A stretch of 64,000 bases of DNA, taken from the NCBI GenBank assembly GCA_030323885.1, contig CM059200.1, positions 4,528,409 through 4,592,408 on the forward strand, written 5' to 3'. The stretch comes from Branchipolynoe longqiensis. Taxonomy: Eukaryota; Annelida; Polychaeta; Phyllodocida; Polynoidae. The position numbers and the translations under genes were made by a program. A model generated the notes under the pieces. It saw nothing but the letters and a program-made list of their open reading frames with translations, ran no database searches and was not told the origin of the DNA. This document shows positions 39,310 through 50,385 of this stretch, piece by piece (the first letter of the stretch is position 1; every line of letters starts with the position of its first letter).

Positions 39310-39555
39310 CTAAAATGGCCACTGTGTTTCTTGGTAACGCCGTGTCCAGTCACGGACAAAGCGCTGCCTGACCGGGCGGGCTGAAATAATGGCGCGCTTC
39401 GCGGACGTACCACCAGGGGGCAGCGCAGCCACTCCCAGGCACGCAGTCACCTCCCTTTGTGTTTAATGGCCGCTCCCCGAGGGACCCGGAAGTCGACATG
39501 AGGTCACCGGTCATTGGGGTCAAGGTGACGGGCACCACGGTCACGGGTCAGATGG
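39310..39555. promoter_or_regulatory. GC-rich island with CTCF-like and nuclear-receptor-like sites
   Basis: Between repeats lies about 245 bp of CpG-containing sequence. A perfect CTCF-core match, CCACCAGGGGGCAG, is at 39410-39423. ATAATGGCGCGC and TAATGGCCGC resemble YY1 sites. Six same-strand (A/C/G)GGT(C/G)A half-sites fall between 39501 and 39550. No ORF extends through it. Function is inferred from motifs only. Confidence 0.4.
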
Positions 39556-39692
39556 ATGTATTGTTGTTACTGTTGTTGATGTTATTACTGTTGTTCTTAC
39601 AGTTGTTGGTGTTGTTACTGGTGTTGTTACTGGTGTTGTTACTGGTGTTCATGTCACTGTTGTTAATATTATGTTATTGTTATTATTGAATA
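39556..39692. repeat. (GTTGTTACT)n-like simple repeat
   Basis: Imperfect TTGTTACTGTTG / GTTGTTACTGGT units, giving a Leu/Val-rich artefactual frame. Confidence 0.85.
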
Positions 39693-39704
39693 TGTGTGAC
39701 TAGT

Positions 39705-40125
39705 GACTGGGTATTCGGGTATTGCAGTACCTACCTGCTAAAATACCTCAGGGAGTTTGACGCCCCTGCCTTGCAAAGTTATAAACCACTGCCTTGTGAC
39801 ACTGATAGAACCAAAGGCTAAGGGAGCAAACCCTAACAGAAAACCTGCTCCGTGGCAGCATTAAGGGGGTGATGAATGGAACTCCCAACATCTCCCGACC
39901 AGCCACTGCAGGCAAATAGTTTGCGCCTGTCTTGACATGTTCTTGCCGTGTGAGACCTCTATTTGCTCCCGAAGAGTGCGCTAGTAACCAAAAGCGCAGC
40001 ACTTCAACTTTCAAGCAGCTTTTATGAAATGCACAACCGCAAAATATAGCAGCGCTTAAGAAATAAAGCAGTCTTTGTCGCATTGCGACCGACAGCATGA
40101 TGATGATGATGATGATGATATTATT
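39705..40125 (+). mobile_element. LINE-like 3' end with (ATG)n tail
   Basis: A ~400-bp dispersed repeat from GGTATTGCAGTACCTACCTG to GTCGCATTGCGACCGACAGC, ending (ATG)7. A second copy at 48003-48435 starts at the same point and has the same tail. A microsatellite 3' tail with shared 3' end suggests a non-LTR element, but no reverse-transcriptase frame is present. Confidence 0.6.
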
Positions 40126-40159
40126 GGTACTGTTAATGTTACTGTTGTAATTACCGTTG

Positions 40160-40492
40160 TTAGTGTTGTTACTTTGTTGTTTTACGTCCTAGCAACATCT
40201 AAGGTTATATCAGGACGGGTGTGGACTTGTGAAAGTGTGCAATCATGGCGACTTCATGTTGCCTCACTGGGAAACCAGGCCTCCGGCACCATTACCCAAT
40301 ATCCCACACAGTCACATATCTCGATACTGTGCTAACCGGCCCTTATCCTATGCTAATAATCCTGAGTGCCAGGCTCGGTAGCAAAAAATATCAATTTTAT
40401 ATGTCATCGGTTTGAGTCGGCTGGGACTCGAACTCCCGACCTTCCGCATGGGAAGCCTGCACCCTACCGATTCGGCTACCGCGTCCAATTAG
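40160..40492 (-). mobile_element. SINE-A copy
   Basis: Complete reverse copy; head with B box GGGACTCGAACTCCC and reversed A box ATTCGGCTACCGCGTCC (type 2). Confidence 0.85.
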
Positions 40493-40524
40493 TTGTTACG
40501 GTTGTTACTAGTATTACTAATGTA

Positions 40525-40963
40525 CAGGGATGAAAGTGGTCTCCGGGAAAAAAAGCGGAAATGCTGATATTCTCCCATAGGCTTAGCATTGTTAGGGAAT
40601 CGCTGAAAATTCCCGGAAGTCAGGTTTCATACATATTAGTATACGCTGATAGTGCTGCACCATTTGAAGCATGTAATAGTAGTATACGCTCCTAGTGCTG
40701 CGGCGTTTGCATCACATATCAGTATACACTGATAGTGCTGCACCGTGAACAAGAATATACGCTGCTGTGCTGCGGCGTTTGCACCACATATTAGTATACG
40801 CTGATGGTGTGCAGCGTGAAACAACATATTGGTTGGTGGTTGTTGGAGTTTTACATCCGCAAATCTAAGGTCATATCAGGACGGGCGCAACTTATTAGTA
40901 TACACTTATAGCTACAGGAAAAATCCCGGAAATCCGTGAAATCGCGGAGATCTTTCATCCCTG
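40525..40963. mobile_element. MITE-1 copy
   Basis: CAGGGATGAAAGTGGTCTCC ... GAGATCTTTCATCCCTG, with the TAGTATACGCT interior and the embedded SINE-A tail (TTGGAGTTTTACATCCGCAA) at about 40832-40890. Confidence 0.8.
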
Positions 40964-40967
40964 TTTG

Positions 40968-41155
40968 TAGTAGTCTGCACTGACCTCTCAGGCAAGGACC
41001 CACATAGACGGGTAGTGTGGTGACAACATGGAGCCTCGGTGATGTAATGGTTAGCACACTGGTGCGGAATGAAAGAGATGTCGGTTCGAGTCCAGCTCTA
41101 GGCACAATCTTTCCATTTTCAGCACCCCCCCCCCCCATGACACTGGTGCTGTGAT
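40968..41155 (+). mobile_element. SINE-B copy
   Basis: GTAGTCTGCACTGACCTCTC leader, tRNA-like head (GGTGATGTAATGGTTAGCAC, B box CGGTTCGAGTCC), interrupted by a C11 run. Confidence 0.7.
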
Positions 41156-41235
41156 CAGGATCGTGTACAAGCTATGCGAACCTACCCTGTGTATGTATAT
41201 ATGTAAGTTCATTGCCTGTATGTATGTAATTGTAA

Positions 41236-41646
41236 AGCCTAGGTCACACCACCCGGATCAGTGGCCGGACGAGCCCCGACCCGTGATCTGGCGTGGTCCG
41301 TGGCTGGTCCTTGGTGATCTGGCATCATCCGGGGTCGTCCCCGGATGTTTTTAAATGTTTAAAACATTAGGGGTGATCTGGGGCGATCCAGGGAATATTG
41401 CAATCCGGGGTTAACTGGCACCATCCGTGTGTGATCCGTGACTCATCCGGGTAGTCCGTGTGTTGTCCCAGAGTAGTCCGGGGCTGATCCGGGACTAATC
41501 CGTGGTTGTGGACCGTGGCTCGTCCGGGTAGGTGTGCGAGCGAGCGAGGCAAAAACGACCAAAAATAGTGATTTTATCCGGGGCGGTCCGGGGGAGTGGT
41601 CCGGCTTCAAATCCGGGGTTAGTCCGGGGAGATGTGACTTGGGCTC
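41236..41646. mobile_element. MITE-8, GATCCGG-rich inverted-repeat element
   Basis: Ends GCCTAGGTCACACCACCCGG and (reversed) GCCCAAGTCACATCTCCCCG. The interior repeats GTGATCTGG, GATCCGGG and CGTCCGGG. Non-coding. Confidence 0.6.
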
Positions 41647-41664
41647 ATTAAAAGACTTACAATT

Positions 41665-41872
41665 CCAGGGGGGACGAGTGTAGTAGTTTGCACTGACCTC
41701 TCAGGCAAGGAACCGCATAGACAGGTAGGCATGGGTAGTATGGTGATATCAGGGAGCCTAGGTGGTTAATGGTTAACACACTGGCCCAGAATACAAAGAG
41801 AGATGGGTTCGAATCCCTCTCTAGGCACAATATTTCCCATGTTCATCACCACCACCCACGATACTAATATTG
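41665..41872 (+). mobile_element. SINE-B copy
   Basis: Starts TTCCAGGGGGGACGAGTGTA, head GAGCCTAGGTGGTTAATGGT, B box GGGTTCGAATCCC, body to CATCACC. Confidence 0.78.
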
Positions 41873-42057
41873 CAACTAAGAATGGGTTTTCTGCATTGAA
41901 AAAGCCAGATTCGTCATCGCAATACCACCATGACCTACTTTGAGGCTCGCCTATCAATACTCGTGTCAGCCAATTGAGTTGCCAAATGGCAAATGAGAGT
42001 TTGTCGTGCAAGTAGAACCCCTTACTGATCACCGTTATCCTTTATAGGCCAGTCGGC

Positions 42058-42622
42058 TGGGTTCACGTGTATAGCTAGTTAGTTTAGTTCTACATGCACA
42101 CATTCTTGTGTAGCTAGTTAGTGTAGTTCTACATCCACACATTACTGTGTAGCTAGTTAGTGTAGTTCTACATGCACACATTGTTATGTAGCTAGTTAGT
42201 GTAGTTCTACATCCACACATTACTGTGTAGCTAGTTAGTGTAGTTCTACATGCACACATTGTTATGTAGCTAGTTAGTGTAGTTCTACATGCACACACTG
42301 TTGTGTAGCTAGTTAGTGTAGTTCTACATGCACACATTGTTATGTAGCTAGTTAGTGTAGTTCTACATGCACACATTGTTGTGTAGCTAGTTAGTGTAGT
42401 TCTACATCCACACACTGTTGTGTAGCTAGTTAGTGTAGTTCTACATCCACACATTGCTGTGTAGCTAGTAAGTGTAAATCTACATGCACACATTGTTATG
42501 TAGCTAGTTAGTGTAGTTCTACATCCACACACTGTTGTGTAGCTAGTTAGTGTAGTTCTACATCCACACATTGTTATGTAGCTAGTTAGTGTAGTTCTGC
42601 ATCCACACATTGTTGTATAACC
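42058..42622. repeat. 39-bp minisatellite
   Basis: About 15 units of TGTAGCTAGTTAGTGTAGTT then CTACATCCACACATTGT. 39 = 13 codons, so a 201-aa minus frame with repeated CRTTLTSYTTMCG stays open; treated as an artefact. Confidence 0.95.
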
Positions 42623-42664
42623 CATGTGTTCGAATCCCACGATCTATCAAAACGGGAGACGGAT
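42618..42664 (-). mobile_element. SINE-A head fragment
   Basis: TGTGTTCGAATCCCACGATC with AAACGGGAGACGGATG: reversed B-box half of a type-1 head. Confidence 0.55.
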
Positions 42665-42839
42665 GAAAGTTAAAGAAAACGCACACGGTTCTCATATTGC
42701 CATTAACAGAAACAGCCCCGTCCATGTCATGTTAGCGTGTCATCTGGATGGGCGACATTGGATGACGCATGGACAACAAATGGAGATCATTAAGTCAAGA
42801 AATGATCACATTTCCCAGAATGGAGACAACAGATTAGTA

Positions 42840-43060
42840 GTCACTCACCCGGAGGTGAAATTGAAATGTATGTTCTCATCTCCTGACAGTAGATATAATG
42901 AATTAGCACAGTCAGGAAGAGAAAAAAATAAAATATATGTTTTAATCCCCTGAGAGCAGATATAATGGATTAGCGTAGTCACCAAGAGATGAAACTAAGA
43001 TGTCTGTTCGCATCTCCTGAGATCGAATATAATGGATTAGCATAGTACCCAATAGATGTA
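42840..43060. repeat. Outlying diverged units of the 68-bp repeat
   Basis: Three decayed units (GTTCTCATCTCCTGACAGTA, AGATATAATGGATTAGCGTA) separated by about 740 bp from the main array. Confidence 0.8.
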
Positions 43061-43790
43061 CATTATCTGCTATATAAATACATTATATTAATATTATTAA
43101 TGGAGTGCTGGTAGAGTCTCGTCCACCAAACGCTACCATCGCCCGAACCGCTGACGGCAGCGGCCTGGGCGAGCTTGCGCGCAGTGAGGCAAGCCCACCG
43201 CGAGCAGCCGCGGAGCTGAAAATGGATATAATACCGACCCACCCAGGGGGGAGGCTTATTGACTAACACGTGTATATATATATACATAAACAATAACCAT
43301 AGTCATACGGAGGGGAAATGAATTCACCAGAAACCGGAAGCAGCTGTTTCTGCAGAATTTATATAAACTGGTCTCAGTCCCTTCCCCGTGTTTTACCTAT
43401 CAGATTCACCAGAAACCAGAACCAAATACTAGCCGGGTATAAATTTCAGTACTGCTGAAAACTGGTTCTGGGCAAATCTGTGGTTCTAGACTGTATCCAC
43501 TGGTGACCAGTATGACACAACTAGTGATCAAGCTGTTCCCTGGTCCACCTTGAGTACTGTAAAACATGGGAGAAGGCACTGGGACCAGTTAATATGTTTC
43601 TTTTATAATTATTCAAATGTTCTTAAATGGTATAATATATACTCCTTTTAATCTATTAACAACATATTTGCTATGTTGATAACAAAACAAATTAGTAAAT
43701 GAAATACAACGTGCTTAGACACCAGCAGAACCAAATACGCAAAATGTGTGTGTGTGGGGGAGGGGGGTCGGTCGGGTCGTCGGTCCTAAG
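43061..43790. other. Spacer with a 31-bp inverted pair
   Basis: ACTGGTCTCAGTCCCTTCCC / GTGTTTTAC at 43368-43396 is inverted at 43558-43589 (GTAAAACATGGGAGAAGGCA / CTGGGACCAGT), enclosing about 160 bp: a possible small MITE. No gene recognised. Confidence 0.5.
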
Positions 43791-43794
43791 CATT

Positions 43795-45435
43795 GCTTAT
43801 TCATATTAGATTAGCATAGTCACCAAGAGATGAAACTAACAATGTACGTTCTCATCTCATGAGAGCAGATATAATGGATTACCTTACTCAGCAAGAGATA
43901 AAACTAACAATGTACGTTCTCATCTCATGAGAACAGATACAATGGATTACCTTAGTTACCAAGAGAGGAAACTAACAATGCATGTTCTCATCTCATGGGA
44001 GGAAACTAACAAAGTACGTTCTCATCTCATGGGAGCAGATATAATGGATTACCTTAGTCACCAAGAGAGGAAACTAACAATGTACGTTCTCATCTCATGA
44101 GAGCAGATATAATGGATAACCGTAGTCACCAAGAGAGGAAACTAACAATGTACGTTCTCATCTCATGAGAGCAGATACAATGGATTACCTTAGTTACCAA
44201 GAGAGGAAACTAACAATGCATGTTCTCATCTCATGAGAGCAGATACAATGGATAACCTTAGTCAACAAGAGAGGAAACTAACAAAGTACGTTCTCATCTC
44301 ATGGGAGCAGATATAATGGATTACCTTAGTTACCAAGAGATGAAACTAACAATGTACGTACTCATCTCATGAGAGCAGATATAATGGATTACCTTAGTTA
44401 CCAAGAGATGAAACCAACAATGTACGTTCTCATCTCATGAGAGCAGATACAATGGATTACCTTAGTTACCAAGAGAGGAAACTAACAATGTATGTTCTCA
44501 TCTCATGAGAGCAGATATAATGGATTACCTTGGTTACCAAGAGATGAAAGTAACAATGTATGTTCTCATCTCATGAGAGCAGATATAATGGATTACCTTA
44601 GTTACCAAGAGAGGAAACTAACAATGTATGTTCTCATCTCATGAGAGCAGATACAATGGATTACCTTAGTTACCAAGAGAGGAAACTAACAATGTATGTT
44701 CTCATCTCATGAGAGCAGATATAATGGATTACCTTGGTTACCAAGAGATGAAAGTAACAATGTATGTTCTCATCTCATGAGAGCAGATATAATGGATTAC
44801 CTTAGTTACCAAGAGAGGAAACTAACAATGTATGTTCTCATCTCATGAGAGCAGATACACAAGAGAGAACACAAGTATTCTCATCTCAGAGCAGATATAA
44901 TGGATTACCTTAGTTACCAAGAGAGGAAACTAACAATGTATGTTCTCATCTCATGAGAGCAGATACAATGGATTACCTTAGTTACCAAGAGAGGAAACTA
45001 ACAATGTATGTTCTCATCTCATGAGAGCAGATATAATGGATTACCTTAGTTACCAAGAGAGGAAACTAACAATGCATGTTCTCATCTCATGAGAGCAGAT
45101 ATAATGGATTACCTTAGTGACCAAGAGATGAAACTAACAATGTACGTTCTCATCTCATGAGAGCAGATATAATGGATTACCTTAGTCGGCAAGAGAGGAA
45201 ACTAACAATGTACATTCTCATCTCATGAGAGCAGATACAATGTATTACCTTAGCCATCAAGAGAGGAAACTAACAAAGTACGTTCTCATCTCATGAGAGC
45301 AGATACAATGGATTACCTTAGTGACCAAGAGAGGAAACTAACAATGTACGTTCTCATCTCATGAGAGCAGTTATAATGGATAACCTTAGTCAACAAGAGA
45401 GGAAACTAAAATGTATGTTCTCATCTCCCTTGAGC
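43795..45435. repeat. 68-bp minisatellite, ~24 copies
   Basis: Unit: GCAGATATAATGGATTACCT, then TAGTTACCAAGAGAGGAAAC, then TAACAATGTATGTTCTCATC and TCATGAGA. Each unit holds the palindrome CTCATGAG. One unit near 44855-44890 is internally deleted. Confidence 0.97.
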
Positions 45436-45449
45436 GGATTAGTGTAGTT

Positions 45450-45628
45450 GGTTGGTTGTTGGAGGTTTACATCCTGGAAACATCTAAGGTCATATCGAGA
45501 CGGTACTGACCTGTGACAGCGCACACTCATGGTGACTTTATTGTGCTCCCCCACTGGGAGACCAGGCCACCAGCATCATGACCTGATATCCCACTCAGTC
45601 ACATTATCCTGACACTGAGCCAACCAGT
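45450..45628 (-). mobile_element. SINE-A 3' half
   Basis: Tail GTTGGTTGTTGGAGGTTTAC to CACTGAGCCAACCAG, inserted within the end of the 68-bp array (a decayed unit resumes at 45629). Confidence 0.75.
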
Positions 45629-45813
45629 AGGATTAGCATAGTCACCTAGAGGAGAAATTATATGTTGACTCTAAAAAAAAAGGATTAGCACGAAGGTGTT
45701 TAACAACACGTGGGTCGACATAGCCAATATTTAGGTAATTCTATCTCGGGATGCAAGCCAGGAAGTTGGGGGGTGGGGTGGGGTGGCTCGGAAATGAGAT
45801 ATAAATGGCTAGA

Positions 45814-45980
<167 letters not shown>

Positions 45981-46036
45981 TGTGTGTGTGTGTGTATGCG
46001 TGTGCGCGTACATGCGTGTGTGCGAAAGGGTGTGAT

Positions 46037-46302
46037 TTGGTTGGTTGTTCGAGTTTTACGTCCTGGCAATATCTAAGGTCATATCAGGACGCATACCGAC
46101 CTGTGACAGTATGCACTCATGGCAGCTTTATAGTGCTGCACCACTTGGAAACCAGGCTACCAGCACCATGACCCGATATCCCACTCAGTTAAATTATCCT
46201 GACACTGAGCCAACAAGTCCTTGCCCTAGCCTAATAATGCAGAGCGCCAGGCTAGGAAGCGAGAAGTATAATTTTTTAAGTCATTGGTTTGACTCGACGA
46301 GA
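46037..46302 (-). mobile_element. SINE-A copy, head truncated
   Basis: Tail to GGTTTGACTCGACGAGAGTG; the tRNA part is missing. Confidence 0.8.
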
Positions 46303-46500
46303 GTGTGAGGGGTTGAAGGCGGGAGACGGGACACAGCTGTTCTAATTTTGTTTAATTTACATTTGTGTTTAACAAATATCATGTAGACGGCGCAGGCGGG
46401 GGTGGGGGTGGGGGCGGGTCCCACAGCTGGCTAACGTGTCCAATTGTGGAAACCTTTCAGTTGAAGCATTTTCTTTGCTTTAAACTAAACTTATTTTTAA

Positions 46501-46834
46501 ACTGCATAATCCGAAATATAGCATTTGTTGTTAAACCAACACAATTTAATCATTTTGGGTGTCGGCCATATTTAAAAAAAAGAAATATATTAAGTTGTTC
46601 GATATTATAATCTAATTCACTTTAGTTTGGAGTAACATTCATTAAAAATGGTTAAAGTAGAGTTTACGTATGCTTGCCAAAATTAATTTGGTATGTTTGC
46701 ACTTCAAATACACCAAAAGGTATCCATTTAAAATAAAAGGTACTGCAAACTAGAGCATGGTAGATATTAACTATCAAGCTAATATATTCATCTTAGAAAA
46801 TGACAGAAACTCAAAACCATCGGACTATGCAGCT
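46501..46834 (-). mobile_element. MITE-3 copy
   Basis: TTAA at 46497-46500 and 46835-46838. Right end CATCGGACTATGCAGCT is perfect, left end ACTGCATAATCCG diverged. Confidence 0.78.
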
Positions 46835-46839
46835 TTAAC

Positions 46840-47045
46840 TTTGTGGAGATATTTGAAGTGAAAACACGCCATATAATCTTGGTATGCACCTCAAAATGCA
46901 TGCATCACAATTGTAACAGATCCTATTCAATTTACTTCATATTATTTCTATGCAGCAAGAAATGCTTAATAAGTGCACCAATATCTAAGTTGGGCATGTA
47001 GGGTCAAATGTAGACAAATGCATTGGTCTTGTTTTGCTATTTTTC
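46840..47045 (+). mobile_element. MITE-3 3' part
   Basis: Interior sequence ATGCTTAATAAGTGCACCAA, then TATCTAAGTT, in plus orientation beside the reversed copy; no intact end. Confidence 0.5.
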
Positions 47046-47575
47046 ACCGTGGAACTGACTATATTCTAGTAATTATGTATGTTGCAGAGGCAACATGTTT
47101 AATTCGCGAACGAGGCAAGGCGACCCCGCGCAGCAGATGACCCCCCACCCTCCCCGCTCCTCACTTTTCGCCTGACACTCGCTCTGGCCACTTCTCTCTC
47201 CCACCCACCTACCCTTTTCTCTCAGGGGTTAAGCGCTGAGGCTCTTTATCTAATATCTATCTCTCTTGTTACCGCAGTTGTACTTATCATGTTATCTACT
47301 TATACAGAACTTGGCATCACCATGATGCCTCCTCTCACCAAACACTGCTTATGATGTACGGAAGCCATCCTTTCTCGATTACACTCACGCCAGTCGCACG
47401 CATTACTGAGCCAGCCTCATACCAACCTCATGCCAACCTCACGCAAGGTTATGATTACATATTGATGATATATATAACTTATAATTATCTCATATATATT
47501 CTCTTTGAATAAATATTTGTCTCAAACTCTTCTTTTGTGTCCTTTGTCCGAGTAATGCGAATTACATATGACATT
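47046..47575. other. Unassigned spacer; polyadenylation-like end
   Basis: Contains CTCTTTGAATAAATATTTGTC near 47500, reminiscent of an LTR or transcript end, but no paired repeat is visible. Confidence 0.3.
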
Positions 47576-47579
47576 AAAA

Positions 47580-47868
47580 CCAGACAGGATGACCGAATGA
47601 GTTAGAGTGTCCGTCTCCTGTGTTGGTAGACCTTGGGATCGTGGGTTCGAACCGTGGTCGAGTCAAACCAATGACTTAAAAAGTTATACTTGTCGCTTCC
47701 TAGCCAGGCGCTTGGCATTATTAGACTAGGGAAAGGACTGGTTGGCTAAGTGTCAGGATAATGTGACTGAGTGGGATATCAGGTCATGGTGCTGGTGGCC
47801 TGGTCTCTCAGTGGGTCAGCACTATAAAGTCGCCATGAGTGCATACTATCACAAGTCGGTGCCCAAAG
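47580..47868 (+). mobile_element. SINE-A copy
   Basis: Type-1 head (GGATGACCGAATGAGTTAGA, B box GGGTTCGAACCG) and body to CACAAGTCGGTGCCC; tail lost. Confidence 0.82.
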
Positions 47869-48002
47869 GCAAAATCAGCTACTTACAGCAGCTTAAAGAC
47901 ATCAGCAGCTCAATACGGCAAGTAGAGTCTAGAAAATGACACCTTGACAAATGTTGGCATACATTTCTATTTTGTATGATTATACTATGTCATAATGGGA
48001 TT

Positions 48003-48435
48003 CAGGTATGCGGGTAATGCAGTACCTATCTGCTAAAATACCTCAGGGAGTTTGACGCCCCTGCCTTGCAAAGTTGTAAACCACTGCCTTGTGGTACAGG
48101 TTCTTGATAGAACCAAAGGCTGAGGGAACAAACCCTAACAGAAAACCATGCTTCCGTGGCAGCATTAAGGGCGGTGATGAAGGGAAATCCCAACACCTCC
48201 CGGCCAGCTACTGCAGGGACAAATAGCTTGCGCCTGTCTTGACGTGTTCTTGCCGGTGTGAAACCTCTATTTGCTCCCCGAGCGAGTGCTGCTAGTAACT
48301 TGCAAAAGCCAGCAGCACTTCAACACTTTGCAAGCAGCTTCTATGAAATGCACAACTGCACGAAATAGCGGCAGTTAAGAAATAAAAGCAGTCTTTGTCG
48401 CATTGCGACCGACAGCATGATGATGATGATGACTA
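48003..48435 (+). mobile_element. LINE-like 3' end with (ATG)n tail, second copy
   Basis: Colinear with 39705-40125 but with small insertions relative to it (for example ACAGGTTCTTGATAGAAC and GCCAGCAGCACTTC). Confidence 0.6.
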
Positions 48436-48539
48436 TGTCATGATACATGTCTGATTGCCGTGCCGCGTGTTACCGCACAAAAACTTACCTTCCTAATAAA
48501 ATGTTAAAATCTTCCTATTATTTGGTCACACAAGGTTGG

Positions 48540-48610
48540 CATGTGTGTGTATGTGTGCGCGCGTGTGTGTGCATGTGCGTGTGTGTGTGTGTGTGTGTGT
48601 GGAGGGGGGG
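48540..48610. repeat. GT-rich microsatellite
   Basis: GTGTGTATGTGTGCGCGCGT and following GT units, then a G run. Confidence 0.9.
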
Positions 48611-48719
48611 AACCAAGAGGAAGGGGTTCCTGATAATGAATCCCGAGGTGCAACCCTGAAGAAGTACACAGTCTCACAATCAGCTCGTGGATGCAAACAA
48701 CACCACACAGGCTCAACGC

Positions 48720-48865
48720 GCCTAACCGGAAGTCACCGTTTCCCCTGCGCATGCGCTATAGTACCCCAGTAACCTCGCTGATACCAGCGCTGCGTGTGGC
48801 GCACGTGAGGACGCGCGACCCCAGTCGGCTCCGCGTTATCAACACATGGTAGATCGGGACGTTTA
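48720..48865. promoter_or_regulatory. CpG-rich promoter-like patch (ETS and NRF1 sites)
   Basis: ACCGGAAGT (48725-48733, ETS-type) lies 12 bp from CTGCGCATGCGCT (48745-48757, NRF1 palindrome), within CpG-rich sequence that stands out from the AT-rich surroundings. This pairing is typical of animal CpG promoters with no TATA box. No attached coding exon was recognised on either strand. Confidence 0.4.
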
Positions 48866-49136
48866 ACTAACAATTGTTTATTGTGTGTGATGAATTTATT
48901 GACCCTGCTCATAACGGATAAGTGTGTTAACGCTTGTTTTCACCGCTGGGCAGCACTAATCCAATTTGATTTAAATCTTCTGAATTTTGTTTGAGTAATA
49001 ATTTAGGTTTTCTTGCTTCCTGTTGATGTTTGTAGATTGCAAACAGTCTAAAATCCAGCTTTTACTGTACTTTGTGTTAGTCCATTTAAACACCATTTGT
49101 TTTTCTAGGTTACATTATTTTTTAGTAGTTTCTTAA

Positions 49137-49483
49137 AGTTGCATAGACCGATGGTTTAGAATTTCTGTATTTCTTCTGAGATAAATATATTAGATCGATC
49201 ACCAGTATCTACTTTACATTAGTTCAAAGTTACTTTTATTTTAAATGGTAAACTTTTGAGATATTTTGAGTGCAAACATGGAAAATTAGTTTTGGCAAGC
49301 TTGCCAAAACTCTGACACCATAGACTTCTGCAGTAACAGGTTCTGTTAAATTGACTCAGTATTGCCTTCTATGCAGAAACAAATGCTTAATAGGTGCAGC
49401 AGTATCTAAGTTAGATATGTCAAATCAAATCTCGATAATTGGTTTGCTTTTGAAAATTTGATATTTCATCAGACTATGCAGCT
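49137..49483 (+). mobile_element. MITE-3 copy, intact ends
   Basis: TTAA at 49133-49136 and 49484-49487; AGTTGCATAGACCGATGG ... CATCAGACTATGCAGCT. Confidence 0.9.
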
Positions 49484-49504
49484 TTAACGTTAATCGGTAA
49501 ATAT

Positions 49505-49570
49505 AAAGCATGGTGGAAATCCGCGAAATCGCGGAAATCCGCGAAATCGCGGAGATCTTTTATCCCTGAT
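49505..49570. mobile_element. MITE-1 right-end fragment
   Basis: GGAAATCCGCGAAATCGCGG repeated, then AGATCTTTTATCCCTG. Confidence 0.65.
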
Positions 49571-50160
49571 ATTTGGAATCCCCAGGTGGAGATTCTGGAA
49601 CCTGAAAAAAGTCAACAAGCAAATAACAACAAATGTGAGAGAGATTCACTGAATGTGCTTCTGTAGTAGCTAACCTCATTCCACTCAGAGTCTGGCTGGC
49701 CACCCAGCTCATCTTCCAGCTATTCGAGCTGGCCCTGGTGCTTGCGGTGCTGTTCGCAGTGGTGGTGGCGGTGGTGGTCACCGCAGTGGTGGTGGTTGAC
49801 ATGGTGGCGGTGGTGGTGGGGGTTGGGTCCGAATTGAGTGTCCATCCGGGGTCCGCTCCGCCCCATCACACCAGGCCTCCTGCTCTCCTACGAACTGCTT
49901 ATTCTGGCAGCCATACTAAGGAGGCATCCTCATCATCCTCAACCCACCCGTGGTTCACCGCAGTATCCTGGCTAACACATCCTCCGGCCGCAGTCCAACA
50001 CCACCACAGCTAGTCTAGCGGTGTCGAAGGAGGACTCGGTGTGCACACCGGTCCCTTGTGCCTCCAGACATAAGGTTTGCATCCCTTGATCACCATGGTT
50101 ACTGCAATGAAGGCTACCCTCCTAGTGGGAGCATGTGAATCTCATGATGTAATCCAATAT
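49571..50160. other. Unassigned GC-richer region
   Basis: GGTGGTGGCGGTGGTGGTCA-like triplet repeats at 49757-49835 produce Val- and Thr/His-rich frames. The neighbouring 49840-50080 is unique but interrupted by stops in every frame. Possible decayed coding sequence; not assignable. Confidence 0.35.
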
Positions 50161-50385
50161 CTTCATGCAGGGTCCATACACGTGAGAAGATATGGAATTC
50201 AAGGCTATTTCAAGGCTGTTTCTGATAAGAATTCAAGACTATTTTCACTTGGACTTAAGTTTAATGGAATTCAAGGCTTTTCAAGACTAAATGCCCAAAA
50301 TCATTAAATTCAAGCCTTTTCAAGTTCTAGAAATGGGGAAAATGAAGTTCAAGGCTGTCCAGGCTCCATACGGACTCTGTTTATA
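50161..50385. mobile_element. REP-9 solo copy, inverted-repeat element
   Basis: CAGGGTCCATACACGTGAG ... GGCTCCATACGGACTCTG: inverted ends around GGAATTCAAGGCTATTTCAA sequence. The same family is duplicated and interrupted at 11.99-13.47 kb. This is its uninterrupted form (~225 bp). Confidence 0.65.

Noticed and set aside
42035..42640. 201-aa minus-strand ORF with 13-residue repeats
   Set aside because: The 39-bp repeat keeps the frame open; not supported as a secreted or repeat protein.
47080..47570. Solo LTR retrotransposon
   Set aside because: TG...CA-like ends and an AATAAA are visible, but no target duplication or second copy could be found.
49560..49802. 80-aa Thr/Ser-rich minus ORF
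   Set aside because: Driven by a GGTGGTGGC triplet repeat; no domain.
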